Shown: piece by piece, positions 19,413 to 28,115 of the stretch
How the letters are laid out: every line of letters begins with the position of its first letter
Position numbering within the stretch: position 1 is the stretch's first letter
DNA from: Bacillota bacterium
GTDB lineage: Bacteria; Bacillota; Clostridia; Christensenellales; SZUA-584
Direction: 5' to 3'
Assembly (NCBI GenBank): GCA_023461435.1
Contig: JAEYLC010000044.1
Coordinates: 1 to 64,000 of the forward strand
DNA: 64,000 nt
The notes under the pieces: generated by a model
Database searches by the model: none
Told to the model about the DNA's origin: nothing
What the model saw: the letters and a program-made list of their open reading frames with translations, nothing else
Made by a program: the position numbers and the translations under genes

Positions 19413-20334
19413 AAAGGAGAGATCGATACATCGGGAATTTATTGATATACTTAACAAGCTTATCGGGGATGTCGGCGAAGAGCTGGCGCGGCAAATGCGC
19501 GATAACCTCGAATGCTTTTTGCACCCCGAGCTCAGTCTGTTCATACCGTCAAGAGGACACTGCGGCTACGCGGTGATGCCGAGCCACACGCATCCCGCAT
19601 ACACCTTTATCTATTACTTCCAGCCGGTCAGTGATTTTGTTGTGGAGGGCAGGCACGTGGCATACGATCTTGCGGGCGGGAAATGCTTTGCGGCCATGTC
19701 GCCCGGAGTCCCGCATCAGGAAATTGAGGAAGAGTATTTTCAAAGCTATATCGCCATAGCGGTTGCCAAAGACTTGTTTGAAGATACGTTGCGTCAGTAC
19801 CAGAAGCCTGTTCCTGTTTTTAAGGGGGAGATTTTCGTTCCGCATCCGGAGCTGCTCAATCTGCTGCGCTGCTTCATGCTCGAATCGGGCAAGGAGGGCA
19901 ACGCGTCGCTGCTGGATAATCTCGTCGGGGTGATCGCTCATCTCATCGTGAAATCGATGATGACAGATACGCGGCAGACCGTCCCCTTGTACGACCGCTT
20001 TGAAGTGGATCGAGCGATCGTCTACATGAACAGCCATATCGCGGAAAAGATCACGGTGGGAGATCTGGCCGGGCGGGTTAATCTCTCGGCGGGCCATTTC
20101 TCGAAGGTGTTTAAGGTCGTGACGGGGGAGACGCCGATCGATTTTTTAGGTAAGCTGCGCCTGCAAAAAGCGCGCAGTCTGCTGATAAACGGCGAAAAGA
20201 CCATCACGGAGATCGCTCTTTGCTGCGGGTTTCATAGCTCGTCCTATTTTTCGTCCTGCTTCCTCGAAAAATACAGTATGACGCCGTCGCTTTACCGCCA
20301 GCAGGTCTCAAAGCTCGAAAGAAGAGAATATTGA
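19405..20334 (+). CDS. AraC-family transcriptional regulator
   Basis: 309 residues starting at GTG 19405, which overlaps the exporter gene by 8 bases. The N-terminal half is a cupin-like effector domain (MPSHTHPAYTFIYYF, AMSPGVPHQEIEEEY). The C-terminal 100 residues hold two helix-turn-helix motifs (ITVGDLAGRVNLSAGHFSKV and ITEIALCCGFHSSSYFSSCF). The context suggests regulation of the LysE-type exporter. Confidence 0.92.
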   Translation: MNKKERSIHREFIDILNKLIGDVGEELARQMRDNLECFLHPELSLFIPSRGHCGYAVMPSHTHPAYTFIYYFQPVSDFVVEGRHVAYDLAGGKCFAAMSPGVPHQEIEEEYFQSYIAIAVAKDLFEDTLRQYQKPVPVFKGEIFVPHPELLNLLRCFMLESGKEGNASLLDNLVGVIAHLIVKSMMTDTRQTVPLYDRFEVDRAIVYMNSHIAEKITVGDLAGRVNLSAGHFSKVFKVVTGETPIDFLGKLRLQKARSLLINGEKTITEIALCCGFHSSSYFSSCFLEKYSMTPSLYRQQVSKLERREY

Positions 20335-20417
20335 TAGTTTTTGCGGCTATTGTGAAAGCCGCAATGGAGCCGGCTCTGTATCATTTGGCTATCAAGGTTT
20401 TTTAGGGAGGCAGTCAA

Positions 20418-20861
20418 ATGGACGAGAGCTTGGTCAATGTCTTAAAGTTTGCGAACGAAAATCCATCCTGCTGGCTCGCAACCAGCGAAGACGATCTGCC
20501 GCATGTGCGCGGTATGCTGATGTGGTTTGCCGATGAGACCGGGTTTTATTTTCACACCGCGAAAGCAAAAAGGCTTTATCGGCAAATGCAGAAAAACCCT
20601 CGGGTGGAGGCGGCATTCATCAGGAACCCGACGGACCCGGTGAATTTTGAAACGCTTCATGTGACCGGCGTGGCTGAGGTGGTGGCAGACGAAATGCTTG
20701 AAAAGAGGCTTTTCCAGGAACGGCCGTGGCTGTGGGGCAATATCGAGCGGGCCGGGGTCAATACCGAAGCCGTGATCTTCCGTATCGTGAAAGGCTCGGC
20801 GTACATCTGGAATATGTCGTGGAACATCAAAGAGGATCAGGTGCCGAGAGTCAGTTTTTAA
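20418..20861 (+). CDS. Pyridoxamine 5'-phosphate oxidase-family flavin-binding protein
   Basis: 147 residues with the split-barrel fold pattern: FANENPSCWLATSEDDLPHVRGM, FYFHTAKAKRLYRQMQKNPRVEAAF and a C-terminal VFRIVKGSAYIWNMSW. Such short members bind FMN or F420-like cofactors and act as general reductases; the substrate is unknown. A good GGGAGG ribosome site precedes the ATG. Confidence 0.85.
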   Translation: MDESLVNVLKFANENPSCWLATSEDDLPHVRGMLMWFADETGFYFHTAKAKRLYRQMQKNPRVEAAFIRNPTDPVNFETLHVTGVAEVVADEMLEKRLFQERPWLWGNIERAGVNTEAVIFRIVKGSAYIWNMSWNIKEDQVPRVSF

Positions 20862-20970
20862 AACTATGAGAGAAAAACGATGAAGAGCCGTGAAGCCGAC
20901 TTGCTTTGCGGTTTTTTTGTTTTATAATATCCGTAACGGGTATCAATGAGGCAACCCAAGGAGGATGCGT

Positions 20971-22233
20971 ATGGCTTCGCTGATAGGCAGACTTAAAAAC
21001 GGCAGACCAAAAAACAAGCGGCCCTACAACGCGAAGGAGATATTGAAGTATATCGGCCCCGGGCTGCTCGTGACCGTGGGGTTCATCGATCCCGGAAACT
21101 GGGCATCGAACCTCACCGCGGGTTCCGACTACGGGTATACGCTGCTTTGGATGGTGACGCTTTCGACCATCATGCTGATCATCCTCCAGCATAACGTGGC
21201 GCATCTCGGCATCGCGACGGGCGACTGCCTCGCGGAAGCGGCATCGAAGCATTTGAAACCGGCCGTATCAAGGGTGCTGCTCTCCACGGCGGTGCTCGCG
21301 TCCGTGTCCACGGCGCTGGCCGAGATACTCGGCGGCGCGATCGCGCTTGAGCTGCTTTTCGGGCTGCCGATACGCATCGGCTCGGTGCTGCTGCTGATCT
21401 TGATTCTCTGGCTGCTGTTCACCAATTCATACAAACGGCTCGAGAAGTTCATCATCGGGTTTGTGTCCATCATCGGGTTTTCGTTCATCTACGAGCTCAG
21501 CATCGTTCAGGTTGACTGGGGTCAGGCGGCGGCGGGGTGGGTGACGCCGTCGATACCGCAAGGGTCTATGCCCATCATCATGGCCGTGCTCGGCGCGGTG
21601 GTGATGCCGCATAATTTGTTTCTGCACTCGGAGATCATACAGAGCCGCGAATGGAACAAGGAAGACCCCGCGGTCATCAAAAAGCAGCTTAAATACGAGT
21701 TTGCAGATACGCTTTTTTCGATGATCATCGGGTGGTGCATCAACAGCGCGATGATCATACTTGCGGCAGCGACGTTTTTTAACAGCCATACCGCCGTGAC
21801 GGAGCTGGAGCAGGCGCAAAAGCTCTTGGAGCCCATGCTCGGGACCGGAGCGGCCATCGTGTTTGGAATCGCGCTGCTGTTCTCGGGCATATCGTCCACC
21901 ACGACGGCCGGCATGGCGGGCGGTTCAATTGTGGCGGGCTTTTTCAAGCAGCCGTATGACATCCGTCAGAAGCACACGAAATACGGCGTGGCCGCGATAC
22001 TCGCGGCGGCGGTGATCGCGATATTTCTGATCCCCGATCCGTTTCAGGGGCTGATCTATTCGCAGATGTTTTTAAGCATACAGCTGCCGTTCACGGTGTT
22101 TTTGCAGATATATCTCACATCCTCCAAAAAGGTGATGGGGGAGTATCGCAATTCGGTGGCGCATCAGGCGGTGCTGGTCGTGATTGCGGCGCTTGTGACC
22201 GTGCTCAATGTGATGCTGTTTTTAAGCTATTGA
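20971..22233 (+). CDS. Nramp-family divalent metal transporter
   Basis: 420 residues with about eleven membrane helices. The metal-binding motif FIDPGNWASN is in helix 1 and VMPHNLFLHSEII in helix 6, both typical of MntH-like manganese/iron importers. The ATG at 20971 was preferred because AAGGAGG is six bases upstream; the ATG at 20965 abuts it. The downstream SdpI-like gene starts about 24 bases past the stop. Confidence 0.92.
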   Translation: MASLIGRLKNGRPKNKRPYNAKEILKYIGPGLLVTVGFIDPGNWASNLTAGSDYGYTLLWMVTLSTIMLIILQHNVAHLGIATGDCLAEAASKHLKPAVSRVLLSTAVLASVSTALAEILGGAIALELLFGLPIRIGSVLLLILILWLLFTNSYKRLEKFIIGFVSIIGFSFIYELSIVQVDWGQAAAGWVTPSIPQGSMPIIMAVLGAVVMPHNLFLHSEIIQSREWNKEDPAVIKKQLKYEFADTLFSMIIGWCINSAMIILAAATFFNSHTAVTELEQAQKLLEPMLGTGAAIVFGIALLFSGISSTTTAGMAGGSIVAGFFKQPYDIRQKHTKYGVAAILAAAVIAIFLIPDPFQGLIYSQMFLSIQLPFTVFLQIYLTSSKKVMGEYRNSVAHQAVLVVIAALVTVLNVMLFLSY

Positions 22234-22256
22234 TTCACAGCGGGAGGGAACGAAAT

Positions 22257-22631
22257 TTGGGCTTTTGGGTTTTCATGTTCATTATGGACATACTGATTCC
22301 TTTGGTCATGATTGTCGGCGGCAAGCTTATGGCCAAAGTGCCGAAAAAAATCAACTATTTCTACGGATACCGCACAGCGATGTCCATGAAGAATCAGGAC
22401 ACATGGACTTTTGCGCATCAGCATTGCGGCCGGAATTGGTTTCGCGTGGGATTGGCGCTGCTGCCGTTGTCCGTCATCGTGATGCTGCTGCTTATTGGTC
22501 AGGATACGGATACGGTGGGCCTCGCGGGGGGCGTACTGTGCGGCGTACAAGCGCTGGTGCTGATACTATCGATTATCCCCACGGAAAAAGCGCTCAGGCG
22601 GAAGTTTGACAAAGACGGGAATTTAAGATGA
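22257..22631 (+). CDS. SdpI-family membrane protein
   Basis: About 124 residues from a TTG at 22257 that follows CGGGAGGG; a TTG at 22230 overlapping the Nramp stop is in frame but has no ribosome site. Three hydrophobic segments and the central YFYGYRTAMSMKNQDTWTFA match the SdpI/YhfL group (immunity-type or small membrane proteins). The partner is unknown. Confidence 0.8.
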   Translation: MGFWVFMFIMDILIPLVMIVGGKLMAKVPKKINYFYGYRTAMSMKNQDTWTFAHQHCGRNWFRVGLALLPLSVIVMLLLIGQDTDTVGLAGGVLCGVQALVLILSIIPTEKALRRKFDKDGNLR

Positions 22632-22636
22632 AGAAA

Positions 22637-22660
22637 AGAGGCGCTGATAAAGGCGCCTCT
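22637..22660. terminator. Bidirectional-looking hairpin
   Basis: AGAGGCGC and GCGCCTCT pair perfectly around an 8-base loop just after the SdpI gene. The T tract is better on the minus strand. Confidence 0.5.
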
Positions 22661-22685
22661 GAGCTTGATGATAAACCCCTCAATA

Positions 22686-22808
22686 TGTCATGCTGAGGAG
22701 CGAAGCGACGTGACTACGAAGTGGAAAGCATCCCATGGCAAAACGCTTTTAAACATGGGATTTCAATCCACTATGTAGTCGACTCGCTATCGCTCACTCG
22801 AAATGACA
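22686..22808. repeat. MITE-like imperfect palindromic element
   Basis: The left arm TGTCATGCTGAGGAGCGAAG and the inverse of the right arm (TGTCATTTCGAGTGAGCGAT) match over about 40 bases, reaching GACTAC..AGTGGA on both sides. The interior contains a second inverted pair ATCCCATG/CATGGGAT. It sits between convergent genes. Non-coding short elements with TGTCAT ends are common in Clostridia. Confidence 0.7.
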
Positions 22809-22850
22809 CGAAGAAACTTTGTCAGTGCTGACAAAAGCGCTCTTAAACTA

Positions 22851-23309
22851 TTACTTGAGCAAAAACACGATTTTGGTCAGCAGCTCGTCTTCGCTCACTT
22901 CGCCCGGCGCATTGTAGTAATACTCGTAGCTGATGCCCGAAGGCTCATACCCCTGCTCGGCAGCCCACGTGGTGAGCGCTGTGTATATGGGCTCCATCTT
23001 CGCGTACGGCCCTTTGTACATCGCGACCGCCTGCTTGCCCGCGGGAACCGCGCCCGGTTTGATGTTTCCCTTTTCGGGATAGGCTTTGGAGACGGGGAAG
23101 CCCATCTCGACATCGAGGTTTTCCATATCCATGTTGAAATACGCGGTATAAGGCGCTTCCTTGGGCGTTTCGCCGAGCTCTTCCATATACGCGACGATCG
23201 CCATATACGCTTTGCCGATCTCCTGCGGCAGATTATTAACCGCTGTGCGCGTGCGTATCGCAAGCACGGGCTGTTCTTTTGCATCAATGATTTCAAACTG
23301 TTCGTTCAT
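22851..23309 (-). CDS. GyrI-like/AraC effector-binding domain protein
   Basis: About 152 residues from the ATG at 23309, preceded by GAGGAGGC. The single domain has the SHS2-type effector-binding pattern: FEIIDAKEQPVLAIRTRTAV, PYTAYFNMD, MGFPVSKA..., MYKGPYAKM and SYEYYYNAPGEV. Such proteins bind hydrophobic small molecules. It lies downstream of, and in the same direction as, the WYL regulator, suggesting a joint response. Confidence 0.82.
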   Translation of the reverse strand: MNEQFEIIDAKEQPVLAIRTRTAVNNLPQEIGKAYMAIVAYMEELGETPKEAPYTAYFNMDMENLDVEMGFPVSKAYPEKGNIKPGAVPAGKQAVAMYKGPYAKMEPIYTALTTWAAEQGYEPSGISYEYYYNAPGEVSEDELLTKIVFLLK

Positions 23310-23359
23310 GTTTGCCTCCTCAATAATTTTTCCTGAGTATAGCACAATGAACCTGACAG

Positions 23360-24301
23360 CTATATGTCATGTTCGGCGGAATATATTTTAAAAATATCTT
23401 CGGCGATGTCCCTAATCAGCGCGCGGATATGCGGCGGCGAGATGACCTCGACCTGATTGCAAAAGCTCAATAAAAAGCCGACCGTCTGGTAGTTGTCCGG
23501 CAGTGTGACCGTCGCCATCAGACGCCCGTCTTCGGCTTCTTCGAGGTGCCACCACTCCGAAATGATGTCTTCCATCTGACGCGTGAACAGCAGCTTTAAA
23601 GTCACCATGCCGGAATCGCTTTGCCACTGCGCCTGCTCCGCCGCCTGCGGGGCGGGCACCTCGCGCGGCGCAAACGTTTCGCCGCTCAGCCCAAGCTCTT
23701 TGATGCGCGCGACCTTGAAATACCGAAAGCTCTCGCGGAGGGAGCACCATGCGTAAAGGTACCACTTCTGGGCTTTGAGCATCAGCGAATACGGCTCCGC
23801 TGTACGCGCCGTTTTTTGCCCCTGAGAATCGGTGTAGGTAAAGGTGAGCTTTTTGCAGGTCTCGATCGCTTCGCGGATCAGCGCGAGCTTTGCCTTGGCC
23901 GCCGCATCTTCGTGCCATGGGCTAAGGTCGATCACGAACTGGCGCATCTTCGTATCGAGGCTATTCAGCTGCGCGGTATTGAGCGTGTTTTTGAGCTTTT
24001 CCATGAGCACCTCGCGGCTGCTCCCGCTGATGGTGCCTTCAAGGCCCCTGAGCGCGGAGAGAACCGCGGCCATTTCGTCGCTGCTGAGTACGCTTTTATC
24101 GATGCGGTAGCCGGGCGCGATACCGATGCCGCCGCCGCTGCCCTGATAGGTGACGATAGGGATGCCCGCTAAGTTGATCGCGTCCACGTCGCGCAGTATG
24201 GTGCGCACAGAGACATCGAACTTTTCAGCGAGCTCCTTGGCGGAGACGCGTTCGCGGCGCAGCAGCATGACGATGATGGCGACGAGCCGGTCCGTCTTCA
24301 C
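23360..24301 (-). CDS. HTH/WYL-domain transcriptional regulator (YafY type)
   Basis: 313 residues starting at GTG. The N-terminal winged helix (VSAKELAEKFDVSVRTILRDV) is followed by a long linker and a WYL domain with KWYLYAWCSLRESFRYFKVARI. A C-terminal WCX-like segment ends the protein. The family senses small ligands or nucleic acid. It probably controls itself and the downstream GyrI-like gene. Confidence 0.88.
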   Translation of the reverse strand: MKTDRLVAIIVMLLRRERVSAKELAEKFDVSVRTILRDVDAINLAGIPIVTYQGSGGGIGIAPGYRIDKSVLSSDEMAAVLSALRGLEGTISGSSREVLMEKLKNTLNTAQLNSLDTKMRQFVIDLSPWHEDAAAKAKLALIREAIETCKKLTFTYTDSQGQKTARTAEPYSLMLKAQKWYLYAWCSLRESFRYFKVARIKELGLSGETFAPREVPAPQAAEQAQWQSDSGMVTLKLLFTRQMEDIISEWWHLEEAEDGRLMATVTLPDNYQTVGFLLSFCNQVEVISPPHIRALIRDIAEDIFKIYSAEHDI

Positions 24302-24418
24302 AGCGACGCCGCCTGAAAGAAAATAGACATGAGTAACCTCCGCTTTCTGATGGGATTATTATACTGTAATAAAAGGCGGGTGACCATTGGAATTCATAAA
24401 ATAATGCGAAATGACCTA

Positions 24419-24447
24419 TTGCGCAGGACAAGAAAATACGTTATAAT
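24419..24447 (+). promoter_or_regulatory. Promoter of tRNA-Ala
   Basis: TTGCGC (24419-24424), a 17-base spacer and TATAAT (24442-24447) lie 14 bases before the tRNA. Confidence 0.7.
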
Positions 24448-24461
24448 ACGGTTCTGGATAT

Positions 24462-24537
24462 GGGGCATTGGCTCAGCTGGTAGAGCGCTGCGTTCGCAAT
24501 GCAGAGGTCAGCGGTTCGATCCCGCTATGCTCCACCA
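24462..24537 (+). tRNA. tRNA-Ala (anticodon CGC)
   Basis: 76 bases fold into a complete cloverleaf: acceptor GGGGCAT/ATGCTCC, D stem GCTC/GAGC, anticodon stem CTGCG/TGCAG with loop TTCGCAA (anticodon CGC at positions 34-36), T stem AGCGG/CCGCT with loop TTCGATC, and an encoded CCA. The G3-U70 wobble pair, the alanine identity element, is present. The 3' end is the attachment site of the integrative element. Confidence 0.95.
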
Positions 24538-26039
24538 AAGGACTTAAAGTCCGAACCGTTTAAAACGCTGTCGAGATCTGCATCGGCGGCGTTTTTATTT
24601 ACGGCGTCCATCGCGTCGATATATGAGATCTGTTTGCCGTCCCGGATGTTGTAGAAGATCACCGTGCGGTCATCGTATAGGTAAATAGAATTTATGAAGG
24701 TATCAATAATCCGCTTTTGAAAGGCTTCGTCCATGGCATCACCGTTGCAGAACTGCCGCAACCAGGCTGATATCTCGTTTTTGGTATATCTGATTTTATT
24801 TGCAATCTTGAGCTTGGACAGATCGATTTCCATATCGGTTTTTTGCGCGTCGGCCGCCTCTATCTTCGCGTATATAGCGGCACGGCCGCCTTTCGGGACA
24901 TCAAGAAGCGCATCTGTGAATTTATCAATATCTCGGTTCAGTTTGGCTATGCGGCGCTCGAGCTCCTTGATCTTGCTGTCGTTGAACTCGCTGTCGTACT
25001 GCGCCACCACGGCAGCGGCTATGGTATCAATACGATCCGGTGTAAGGACATACTGGACCGTTTGCTCAACCGCATACCATTCCAAAAACGCTTTTTTCTC
25101 GTGTGCCTTATTGCAGGTGCGTTCCTTTTTTCTGCCGGCACAAGAATAATAGTAAAACTGGCCGTTCCGTCCGCTGCCGGAAACGCCAAACATGCAGCCG
25201 CCACAATAACCGCAGTATATCTTCCCGCTGAGTAGATAGTCTACCTTCGCGCCGTTCCTCGCTCCTGTGCGCCTGTTTTGGGCTAGGCGTGCTTGCACCT
25301 TATCAAATGTAGCCTTGTCGATCAGCGCCGGGCAGCCGTTTTCTATGTCGATACCGCCTTGGGATAATACGCCGATATATTTTTCGTTTTTGAAAGCTGT
25401 CAGAAAAGCCGTGTTGCTGAAGGGCTTCCCGTTGTTGTTCCGATAGCCGCGCGCGTTGAGCTCGGCAATGATATCTTTTTTCGGAATACCGGCAGCGTAC
25501 CGTTCAAAGGCGTATTGAATCGCCGGGGCTTTTGCCTCATCGATGACGAGCTGGCCGCCAATTGACTTATACCCCAGAGGAATAATGCCACCTATGAATT
25601 TTCCCTTGGTGGCGCTCTCACGCCTGCCGCGCGTGATTTTTTGACTCAGATCAACGCTGTAATATTCCGCGAACGATTCGAGCACCGCCTCGAGTATTAT
25701 GCTTTCGGGGTTGTCGCCGATCTGCTCCATGGCGGACATAACCTTCACGCCACACTGCTTCAGCTTATAACGATTGTTTGCGCTGTCATATCGGTTACGG
25801 GCAAAACGATCCAGCTTATATACAATGACGGCTTGAAAGGCATGTTTTTTCGCATCATTTATCATGCGCTGGAAATCTGGACGGTCATCATTGCGCCCGG
25901 TCAACGCCCGGTCTATATATTCACCAACGACTGTAAACCCTTGGCGCTCCGCGTATTCATGACAGACGTGCAGCTGTCCTTCAATTGACTGTTCGGTTTG
26001 GCCGTGGGAGCTGTAACGTGCATAAATTACGGCGTTCAC
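24525..26039 (-). CDS. Large serine recombinase (integrase)
   Basis: 504 residues. The resolvase domain has the catalytic Ser in YARYSSHGQTEQS, plus VYKLDRFARNRYD and the long E helix. A recombinase domain follows (YKSIGGQLVIDEAKAPAIQYAFERYAAG) and then a zinc ribbon (YCGYCGGCMFGVSG...YYSCAGRK...TCNKA). A coiled-coil motif and C-terminal tail complete it. The last residues and stop codon lie within the att core and the tRNA, so the C-terminus depends on integration state (see findings). It is 15 bases from the repressor gene and probably co-transcribed with it. Confidence 0.93.
   Translation of the reverse strand: MNAVIYARYSSHGQTEQSIEGQLHVCHEYAERQGFTVVGEYIDRALTGRNDDRPDFQRMINDAKKHAFQAVIVYKLDRFARNRYDSANNRYKLKQCGVKVMSAMEQIGDNPESIILEAVLESFAEYYSVDLSQKITRGRRESATKGKFIGGIIPLGYKSIGGQLVIDEAKAPAIQYAFERYAAGIPKKDIIAELNARGYRNNNGKPFSNTAFLTAFKNEKYIGVLSQGGIDIENGCPALIDKATFDKVQARLAQNRRTGARNGAKVDYLLSGKIYCGYCGGCMFGVSGSGRNGQFYYYSCAGRKKERTCNKAHEKKAFLEWYAVEQTVQYVLTPDRIDTIAAAVVAQYDSEFNDSKIKELERRIAKLNRDIDKFTDALLDVPKGGRAAIYAKIEAADAQKTDMEIDLSKLKIANKIRYTKNEISAWLRQFCNGDAMDEAFQKRIIDTFINSIYLYDDRTVIFYNIRDGKQISYIDAMDAVNKNAADADLDSVLNGSDFKSFGGA
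24527..24541. repeat. attL core
   Basis: 15-base direct repeat with 44925-44939, spanning the last bases of the acceptor stem, the CCA and four more bases. It is followed inside the element by the palindrome GGACTTAAAGTCC (24540-24552). Confidence 0.85.
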
Positions 26040-26054
26040 AAGAGGCCTCCTCTC

Positions 26055-26786
26055 TTATATGTCACTCAACCAATCGTTGTCTTCAGATGGGGTTTCTTTC
26101 TTCTTTTCTATTACGTCGACCATCAGGCTTAGCGATTCTTCATTTTTTAAGAGAAATTCCATGACTTTTTTGATTTTTTCTGGATTCCAGATTTGCGTAA
26201 ACCTTCCCGATGCAACATCCTTTGAAATACTAAAGTAGCTCATGCCACAAATACGGCGAACAACAGCGAGCAATTCTTCTTCTGCTTCTTCAAGCTTTTC
26301 TTCAAATCCATCCAATTCTGGTAATTCCCTTCGGTGAGGGATACTCAAAATATGTGCATGTGGGCTATCAGTAAATCCTAAAAGATAATCTAGAGACACA
26401 CACATTTTATCGGCTATAGTATAAGCAAGCCCCAAAGTTAATGGAACTGTTCCCTCAAGGACATTTTCGTATGGTTTAGGAGTCCCAAACTCAGCTTCTA
26501 AATTAGCGCTATCATGGAGTAAAATTTCAGCGGCTAAGCGCTTCCGAAAAACTTCAATTAATCTGGGATCCATTGGGTAGGGATCGTCTGTCAGGCATAA
26601 CAAATATTCGGGCGTTGTCCCTAAGACAGCAGCTATTGCATTAATGCGATCTTGGGGGATATTTTCAACAACTCCATGCTCATATTTATATATTGTCTGT
26701 TTAATAGTACCAGCCGCTTTTGCAACATCCTCAAGGGTTAATCCTTTTGAAGTGCGAAGTGATCTTATCCTATCACCAGTATTCAT
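26055..26786 (-). CDS. XRE-family phage-type repressor
   Basis: 243 residues. The N-terminal helix-turn-helix (IRSLRTSKGLTLEDVAKAAG...YKYEHGVV) has the classical XRE layout. A second partial XRE-like tail (IADKMCVSLDYLLGFTDSP) follows, suggesting a duplicated and degenerate domain. The C-terminal part is helical and acidic without an S24 peptidase motif. It is divergent from the Cro-like gene over a promoter/operator region. As the element repressor it would also control the recombinase behind it. Confidence 0.85.
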   Translation of the reverse strand: MNTGDRIRSLRTSKGLTLEDVAKAAGTIKQTIYKYEHGVVENIPQDRINAIAAVLGTTPEYLLCLTDDPYPMDPRLIEVFRKRLAAEILLHDSANLEAEFGTPKPYENVLEGTVPLTLGLAYTIADKMCVSLDYLLGFTDSPHAHILSIPHRRELPELDGFEEKLEEAEEELLAVVRRICGMSYFSISKDVASGRFTQIWNPEKIKKVMEFLLKNEESLSLMVDVIEKKKETPSEDNDWLSDI

Positions 26787-26879
26787 CCTTTCGCCCTCCT
26801 CGAATTCAATTATAACAAATAGCTTCTGAGTTTACAATAATATAAATATGACTACTAAATATATAAATGTTGCTATCAA

Positions 26880-26915
26880 AAGTAGCTTGACTGGCTACAT
26901 TCTTTATGATACTAT
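26880..26915 (+). promoter_or_regulatory. Early promoter with repressor operator
   Basis: TTGACT (26887-26892), 17 bases and TACTAT (26910-26915) form a promoter for the Cro-like gene. The inverted repeat in AAGTAGCTTGACTGGCTAC covers the -35 box, as expected for an XRE repressor site. A related perfect palindrome occurs at 27153-27175. Confidence 0.65.
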
Positions 26916-26960
26916 ACATTCGACAAGAGCAGATAACTTTATTGGAGGGATGGTAACAGA

Positions 26961-27155
26961 ATGCTTGATGTTCGTGAGTTGAGAGCTGAAATGGCCCGAA
27001 TGGATATTAATCAAAAGAAGTTGGCGCAGTCTATTGGAATGTCTGAGCAAACATTTATCCGCAAAATTAAGACTGGTGGTTTCTCTATCTTAGAGGCTGA
27101 AAAGATGGTGAAAATTCTTCACTGTGATCCTGTGAGAATTTTTTTTGCAAGCTAA
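26961..27155 (+). CDS. Cro-like XRE DNA-binding protein
   Basis: 64 residues consisting of a single helix-turn-helix (MDINQKKLAQSIGMSEQTFIRKIKTGGFS..EAEKMVKIL). TTGGAGGG precedes the start. Divergent from the larger XRE repressor, it occupies the Cro position of the switch. Its stop codon is the first base triplet of the 27153-27175 palindrome. Confidence 0.82.
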   Translation: MLDVRELRAEMARMDINQKKLAQSIGMSEQTFIRKIKTGGFSILEAEKMVKILHCDPVRIFFAS

Positions 27156-27175
27156 GTAGCTTAATCAGCTACTTA
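27153..27175. promoter_or_regulatory. Second repressor operator candidate
   Basis: TAAGTAGCT and AGCTACTTA are perfect 9-base inverted arms around TAATC. The sequence closely resembles the operator over the early promoter (26880-26901). Confidence 0.55.
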
Positions 27176-27321
27176 GGGGACGCATCGCTGCATAACGCAT
27201 TGAAACAGATATATAGGTGTGTCGAGGCGGAAGACAAGAGATAGGGATTGCTGAAAATGTAGGCACTTAGAAAAGCAAACAGAGGTTCATGGGGTGTGAT
27301 GGATTTTTGGAAGGAGAGGGC

Positions 27322-27564
27322 ATGGCGGAGCGGAGTTCTTCGGGAGGATATTTTGTGCAATGCGGCGTGACGGCACTTCGCGACGCGAAGGGGCGCTTCC
27401 TTCCAGCTGTTCCGATTTACATTAGAGTGCCGGATAATGAAGTCGACCAAAATACAGGTCTCGCGAAGAGCGAGAAATATCTACTCGATGATATCGGCGG
27501 CATTTTGGCTCAGCGCTTCAAGCAGTATACCGAATTGTGTGAAAAGTTAGGGTTGACGGTCTAA
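27322..27564 (+). CDS. Hypothetical element protein
   Basis: 80 residues from the ATG at 27322, which follows GGAGAGGG; an upstream in-frame ATG at 27289 lacks a ribosome site. It contains CGVTALRDAKGRFLPAVPIY and a short helical C-terminus. No family recognised. First of a run of closely packed early genes. Confidence 0.6.
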   Translation: MAERSSSGGYFVQCGVTALRDAKGRFLPAVPIYIRVPDNEVDQNTGLAKSEKYLLDDIGGILAQRFKQYTELCEKLGLTV

Positions 27565-27612
27565 TTGATTTTTGAATTATGCTCCCACAGCGGGCGAAAA
27601 AGGAGAATAGCA

Positions 27613-27852
27613 ATGAAAAATTCAGAAAATTTATCTCAAAAGCCAGATGGAAGGTCCGAGGAGTTGAACGCTTCGTTCGCGGCATCGATGTTTAGACCTC
27701 TGGGTGCCGTCGAGATCGAGGCCGTTCTCATCACTATGAAGGCCATGATCAGCGGAGCAACTAACGCGCAGGCGCTGGCAGCAGGCGATGATGTCCTCAT
27801 CGCCCATGGTCGAAAGCCGGTTATGCTCATGCAACTGGCGCATATGAGGTGA
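27613..27852 (+). CDS. Hypothetical early protein
   Basis: 79 residues from the ATG at 27613, preceded by AAAAAGGAG. The sequence includes FAASMFRPLGAVEIEAVLITMKAMISGATNAQAL, amphipathic and helical. No family recognised. Its stop overlaps the GTG of the next gene. Confidence 0.6.
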   Translation: MKNSENLSQKPDGRSEELNASFAASMFRPLGAVEIEAVLITMKAMISGATNAQALAAGDDVLIAHGRKPVMLMQLAHMR

Positions 27853-28115
27853 TCGGTGTGAAAGCAGACGACAGGAAAAGGTTTCGCGCCTTGGGGAAAG
27901 TCGCCCGACATTTGGGGCTGGGAGTCACCAAACGGGATGGTGGATTTATGGTTTTTCGGCTCGTAGATAGCGCCCTTGTTTTTGGGCATGAGCCCGTCCC
28001 GTATTCTCTGAGCCTGGGCGATGCCGAACAATATATCTTGCGGCTTAAAGAACGATTTGACCGGGGCATCAGGTTCCCTTGGCGAGAAGTCGTCGATAAT
28101 GGTAAAGAAGTTTAA
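27849..28115 (+). CDS. Hypothetical early protein
   Basis: 88 residues with a GTG start overlapping the preceding stop; a second GTG at 27858 is possible. Basic N-terminus, then SLGDAEQYILRLKERFDRG. Translational coupling to its neighbours supports it being real. No family recognised. Confidence 0.55.
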   Translation: MIGVKADDRKRFRALGKVARHLGLGVTKRDGGFMVFRLVDSALVFGHEPVPYSLSLGDAEQYILRLKERFDRGIRFPWREVVDNGKEV

